Shown here piece by piece: positions 61,415 through 64,000 of a stretch of DNA of 64,000 nt (the stretch's first letter is position 1; the number at the start of each line of letters is the position of its first letter). The notes under the pieces are model-generated. The model was not told the origin of the DNA. It ran no database searches and saw nothing but the letters and a program-made list of their open reading frames with translations. Origin of the DNA: an uncultured Poribacteria bacterium (GTDB taxonomy: Bacteria > Poribacteria > WGA-4E > WGA-3G); the NCBI GenBank assembly GCA_951813545.1, contig OX638352.1, forward strand, positions 1,178,001 to 1,242,000, given 5' to 3'. The position numbers and the translations under genes are program-made.

Positions 61415-62329
61415 ATGGCAAAAAAATTGTCGATTGGAAGTTGGGCTTACGCATTTGGGCCCTATGAAGATAACCCCGTCCCGTTTGATGATGTCGTCAA
61501 GCGTCTCAGCGAGCTTGAATTTGATGGCGTTGAAATCGGGGCATTTAAACCGCACATTGATATTAACGACTACCCAATGAAAAGTGATCGGGATGCCGTC
61601 AAGGGCTTGATCTCCTATTACGGCTTGGAAGTTTCTGGATTGGCAGCCGATTTCTGGTCGCATCCCGGTCCCGCTACAGATGAGGCACAAGAGGACGATA
61701 AGTACTACAAGTTGTTCAAGGAAAGCCTCCAACTTGCTCTTGATTTAGGATCTCCTGCGATCCGCGTGGATACGGTTACCGATGCTGAAGACGAAATTCC
61801 GGGTGTAAGTCGCCAGGAGGCATGGGATAGAATTGCCGCTGTCTGGAAACGCTGTGCCCAAGTCGCCGAGGACCACGGCGTGCTGATGCTCTGGGAATTT
61901 GAACCCGGATTCATGTTCAACAAACCGAGCGACATTATCAACATGCCACAGGCTGTTGATCATCCGAATTTCAAGGTGATGTTCGATACATGCCATGCAC
62001 ACATGTGTGCTGTCGTCGGTTCCCGGCAGGTCGGTGAACAGGAAACGCTTGGTCCGAACGGTGTGATTGACCTCGCTCGCCAGCTGAAAGGGGAAATCGG
62101 ACACTTCCACCTCATCGATTCCGACAATACACTCCACGATGACCATACCAGTACACACGCACCTTTCGGGGATGGTGTACTTGACTTTGACGCGATTATT
62201 CCGGTCATCATGGACGAAACCGGGTATGATGGCGACTGGTTCTCCATTGATCTGTGTTTCTGGCCCGATGCGTGGGATGTTACAGAAGACGCGAAGAAGT
62301 TTTTGACCCCTTACTTGGAAAGATATTAA
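61415..62329 (+). CDS. Sugar phosphate isomerase/epimerase family TIM barrel
   Basis: The ATG at 61415 has TTTGGAG upstream; the frame is open to a TTG at 61403. The 304-residue protein has LEFDGVEIGAFKPH near 35 with the first acidic strand, MLWEFEPGFM near 150 with the metal Glu, VMFDTCHAHMC near 190 and IGHFHLIDSDNT near 230 with the metal His. It probably acts on a sugar or inositol derivative. Confidence 0.85.
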   Translation: MAKKLSIGSWAYAFGPYEDNPVPFDDVVKRLSELEFDGVEIGAFKPHIDINDYPMKSDRDAVKGLISYYGLEVSGLAADFWSHPGPATDEAQEDDKYYKLFKESLQLALDLGSPAIRVDTVTDAEDEIPGVSRQEAWDRIAAVWKRCAQVAEDHGVLMLWEFEPGFMFNKPSDIINMPQAVDHPNFKVMFDTCHAHMCAVVGSRQVGEQETLGPNGVIDLARQLKGEIGHFHLIDSDNTLHDDHTSTHAPFGDGVLDFDAIIPVIMDETGYDGDWFSIDLCFWPDAWDVTEDAKKFLTPYLERY

Positions 62330-62360
62330 GGATTCTCTAAAGTAGAAAAGTCGCGGTTTC

Positions 62361-62476
62361 ATGAAGATTAACAATTTAATTCGGTAATTTCCTAACGATG
62401 CCCGGTGCGGTTGCAAACCGCACCTACCGGGCCTGGGGAAAACATAGCATTACCGAAATATTTTCTTAAACTTCAT
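62361..62476 (-). repeat. MITE-like element with ATGAAG...CGGTAAT arms (copy B)
   Basis: Arms at 62361-62388 and 62449-62476 (28 bases each) match those at 19490-19593 in reverse orientation (27 and 26 of 28). The core differs: GGTGCGGTT-GCA-AACCGCACC (62404-62424), preceded on the minus strand by GTA. The same stem is the stand-alone palindrome at 36798-36820. Confidence 0.85.
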
Positions 62477-62509
62477 CAAACTGCGCCTACTCAAATAAGG
62501 TTCTAACCA

Positions 62510-62944
62510 GTGAAACGCGGAAAAAAGTCGAGAAAACGGAAGCGAGGTCCGGCGGCTCGTGCGCGGATACGAGCCAACGAACTTTTTGCGCAAGAACTCG
62601 AGCGTAAGAAGGATCGGCTTAAGGAACTTGAAGCGGAAACTCGGGAATGCTATGAAAACGTCCTTGAACGGTATCCACTTTCGGCAGAAGAGCAGAAGGA
62701 TTTAGAGTACGAGTGGAAACTTGGTTTGGAGGTCATCGCTGACTACGAAGATGCAACGCTGGAAGACTATCTTTATCTTGATACAGGGACTTACGAATCG
62801 GAACCTCTTAGTGATCTCATAGAATGGGGAGTTTCAGAAGCATTTTGGCGAGCGAGTTTTGATTTGGCAAATGCGCTCGGACTTGCGTTGGTTACAACAA
62901 TTGATGAAGCAGGAAATATCAACGGAGAGAGGGTCAACTATTAG
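62510..62944 (+). CDS. Hypothetical protein
   Basis: Starts with GTG at 62510, with AAGG about 8 bases upstream. The 144-residue protein begins with a highly basic, helical segment (KRGKKSRKRKRGPAARARIRANELFAQELERKKDRLKELE) and ends in an acidic region. No family was recognised; the start resembles ribosome- or RNA-binding tails. It lies just upstream of nadC on the same strand and may be co-transcribed. Confidence 0.6.
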   Translation: MKRGKKSRKRKRGPAARARIRANELFAQELERKKDRLKELEAETRECYENVLERYPLSAEEQKDLEYEWKLGLEVIADYEDATLEDYLYLDTGTYESEPLSDLIEWGVSEAFWRASFDLANALGLALVTTIDEAGNINGERVNY

Positions 62945-62969
62945 AAGCGATTTCAAAACGATAAAAAAT

Positions 62970-63815
62970 ATGTTGAATTTGCGTTCATTAGACCCATTAA
63001 TAGAACTTGCCTTTCAAGAGGACATCGGTATCGGTGATATAACAACAGAAGCCACGGTGCCATCTATACAAAAGGGAATAGGTACCCTACTTGCTAAGAG
63101 CGAGGGTGTTGTCGCAGGACTCCCAGTAGCCGAGCGGGTCTTCGCAAAATTGAACGAGACGCTGATGTTTGGAGCACTTGTCAACGATGGCGATGCAGTA
63201 ATCGCTGGAACACCGATTGCGGAGGTACAGGGCAGTGCCAAAACCATTCTAATCGGAGAGCGGACAGCACTTAACTTCCTGCAACGACTCTCTGGAATAG
63301 CAACGCTCACAGCACAATTTGTGGCGGCAGTCGCTGACTACGACACTAAAATTGTGGACACTCGGAAGACAGCCGCAGGATGGCGAACAGTTCAGAAATA
63401 CGCTGTGCGTGTCGGTGGTGGGCAAAACCACCGTTTTGGACTTTACGACGGTGTGCTAATCAAGGATAACCACATCGTTGCGGCTGGTGGCATTGGCAAT
63501 GCCGTGCAGCGGGCACGACAGACTGTTCCACACACAGCAAAGATTGAGGTTGAAGTTGAAACCCTCGATCAGGTTGACGAAGCCCTGAAAGCAGGAGCGG
63601 ACATCTTACTTCTTGATAACATGTCTCCCAGCATTATGAAAAGTGTTGTGCATGAAGTGGGAGATCTCGCAGTGACAGAAGCGTCTGGTGGGATTACACT
63701 TGACAAGGTAAAAACCGTGGCAGCAACCGGTGTAGATCTCATCTCTGTCGGGGCATTGACGCATTCAGCGATGCCGATGGATATTAGTTTGACGCTGAGG
63801 CTCGTCGCTGGATAG
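62970..63815 (+). CDS. nadC: Nicotinate-nucleotide pyrophosphorylase (carboxylating)
   Basis: The ATG at 62970 gives a start LRSLDPLIELAFQEDIGIGDITTEATV typical of NadC; the frame is open further upstream but overlaps the preceding gene. The 281-residue protein has DTRKTAAGWRTVQKYAVRVGGG near 134 and NHRFGLYDGVLIKDNH near 155, the quinolinate and PRPP-binding motifs. It converts quinolinate to nicotinate mononucleotide in NAD synthesis. No strong ribosome binding site is seen. Confidence 0.95.
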   Translation: MLNLRSLDPLIELAFQEDIGIGDITTEATVPSIQKGIGTLLAKSEGVVAGLPVAERVFAKLNETLMFGALVNDGDAVIAGTPIAEVQGSAKTILIGERTALNFLQRLSGIATLTAQFVAAVADYDTKIVDTRKTAAGWRTVQKYAVRVGGGQNHRFGLYDGVLIKDNHIVAAGGIGNAVQRARQTVPHTAKIEVEVETLDQVDEALKAGADILLLDNMSPSIMKSVVHEVGDLAVTEASGGITLDKVKTVAATGVDLISVGALTHSAMPMDISLTLRLVAG

Positions 63816-63851
63816 GGGTATTAATCCCCAACGAAGGAGATTTCGCTACTA

Positions 63852-64000
63852 ATGCAGGAATTCTTGAGCCGCGAAAACGCGGCTCGTGGCGCGCTTTTTT
63901 TTGTATTGTGTACATTCGCTGGGTTATTTATTAGTTTTCTGTGGAGTGGTACTCAAAATATACAGCAGGTTTTCCGCGAGATGCAGGTTGAGATGCTGCT
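63852..64000 (+). CDS. Start of an unknown membrane protein (partial)
   Basis: An ATG at 63852 with GAAGGAGA upstream opens a frame of 49 codons to the window end without a stop. Residues about 14-32 (ALFFVLCTFAGLFISFLW) form a transmembrane helix. A hairpin GAGCCGCG-AAAA-CGCGGCTC followed by a T8 run lies inside it, which could instead be the nadC terminator. Its truth depends on the sequence beyond 64000. Confidence 0.45.
   Translation, partial: MQEFLSRENAARGALFFVLCTFAGLFISFLWSGTQNIQQVFREMQVEML

Noticed and set aside
61745..62416. 223-codon minus-strand frame
   Set aside because: Antisense to the TIM barrel gene at 61415-62329; no domain.

Overview
The window is bacterial chromosomal DNA with typical bacterial ribosome binding sites and ATG, GTG and TTG starts. 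The gene content suggests a Candidatus Poribacteria-like organism or a close relative: Gfo/Idh/MocA dehydrogenases, phytanoyl-CoA dioxygenase-like proteins, xylose-isomerase-type TIM barrels, LamG and DUF1080-like secreted proteins, and a heavy load of insertion sequences and short palindromic repeats. Outer-membrane barrels and lipoproteins show a Gram-negative envelope. The taxonomic call is inference from repertoire, not from a marker gene. No rRNA, tRNA or CRISPR array was seen.

Layout. 1-5.6 kb: three minus-strand Gfo/Idh/MocA oxidoreductases (the first cut by the window edge and a tandem duplicate of the second), a small DUF2283/PBECR-like gene pair, a HAD-IIA phosphatase and a lipoprotein binding protein of the branched-chain amino acid type. 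6-17.7 kb: catabolic and accessory enzymes (luciferase-like oxidoreductase, ceramidase-like protein, a second binding protein, three sugar-phosphate isomerase-like TIM barrels, a six-hairpin-glycosidase-like protein, a pyruvate/indolepyruvate decarboxylase relative, a mannonate dehydratase relative). 17.75-19.1 kb: a TnpB-only IS605-type element with a probable omega RNA. 19.7-27.6 kb: dtd, an envelope trio (barrel, FN3 lipoprotein, small membrane protein), a GspC/PilP-like protein, a PhyH enzyme and secreted LamG/DUF1080-like proteins. 27.6-38.9 kb: a glycogen region (glgC, alpha-glucan phosphorylase, a glycogen-synthase-like GT, branching enzyme) with hisB and two duplicated PhyH-like genes inside it. 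39-49.8 kb: an insertion-sequence island (ISAs1, ISKra4, IS1, IS3 and two IS5-type elements) with a truncated sigma-54 activator and MITE-like repeats. 49.8-56.3 kb: a uridine-kinase-like gene, then a five-gene envelope export cluster (LolA-like protein, two FtsX-type permeases, ATPase, outer-membrane barrel). 56.6-64 kb: a TIR-TPR protein, a ManA-like isomerase, a PlsC-like acyltransferase, another TIM barrel, nadC and the start of an unknown membrane protein.

Working together. The glgC, GT, branching-enzyme and phosphorylase genes cover glycogen synthesis and breakdown. The LolA/permease/ATPase/barrel cluster looks like a lipid or lipoprotein export route. The dehydrogenases, TIM barrels, mannonate dehydratase relative and PhyH enzymes suggest breakdown of diverse sugars and host- or plankton-derived compounds.

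The most unusual feature is the intergenic repeat system. Several MITE-like elements have conserved terminal arms around palindromic cores that differ between copies. The same kind of palindrome, often preceded by GTAG, also occurs alone in many gene gaps. Separately, a roughly 108-bp tandem repeat lies in the 5' leaders of hisB and an ABC permease and carries a Shine-Dalgarno-like sequence.
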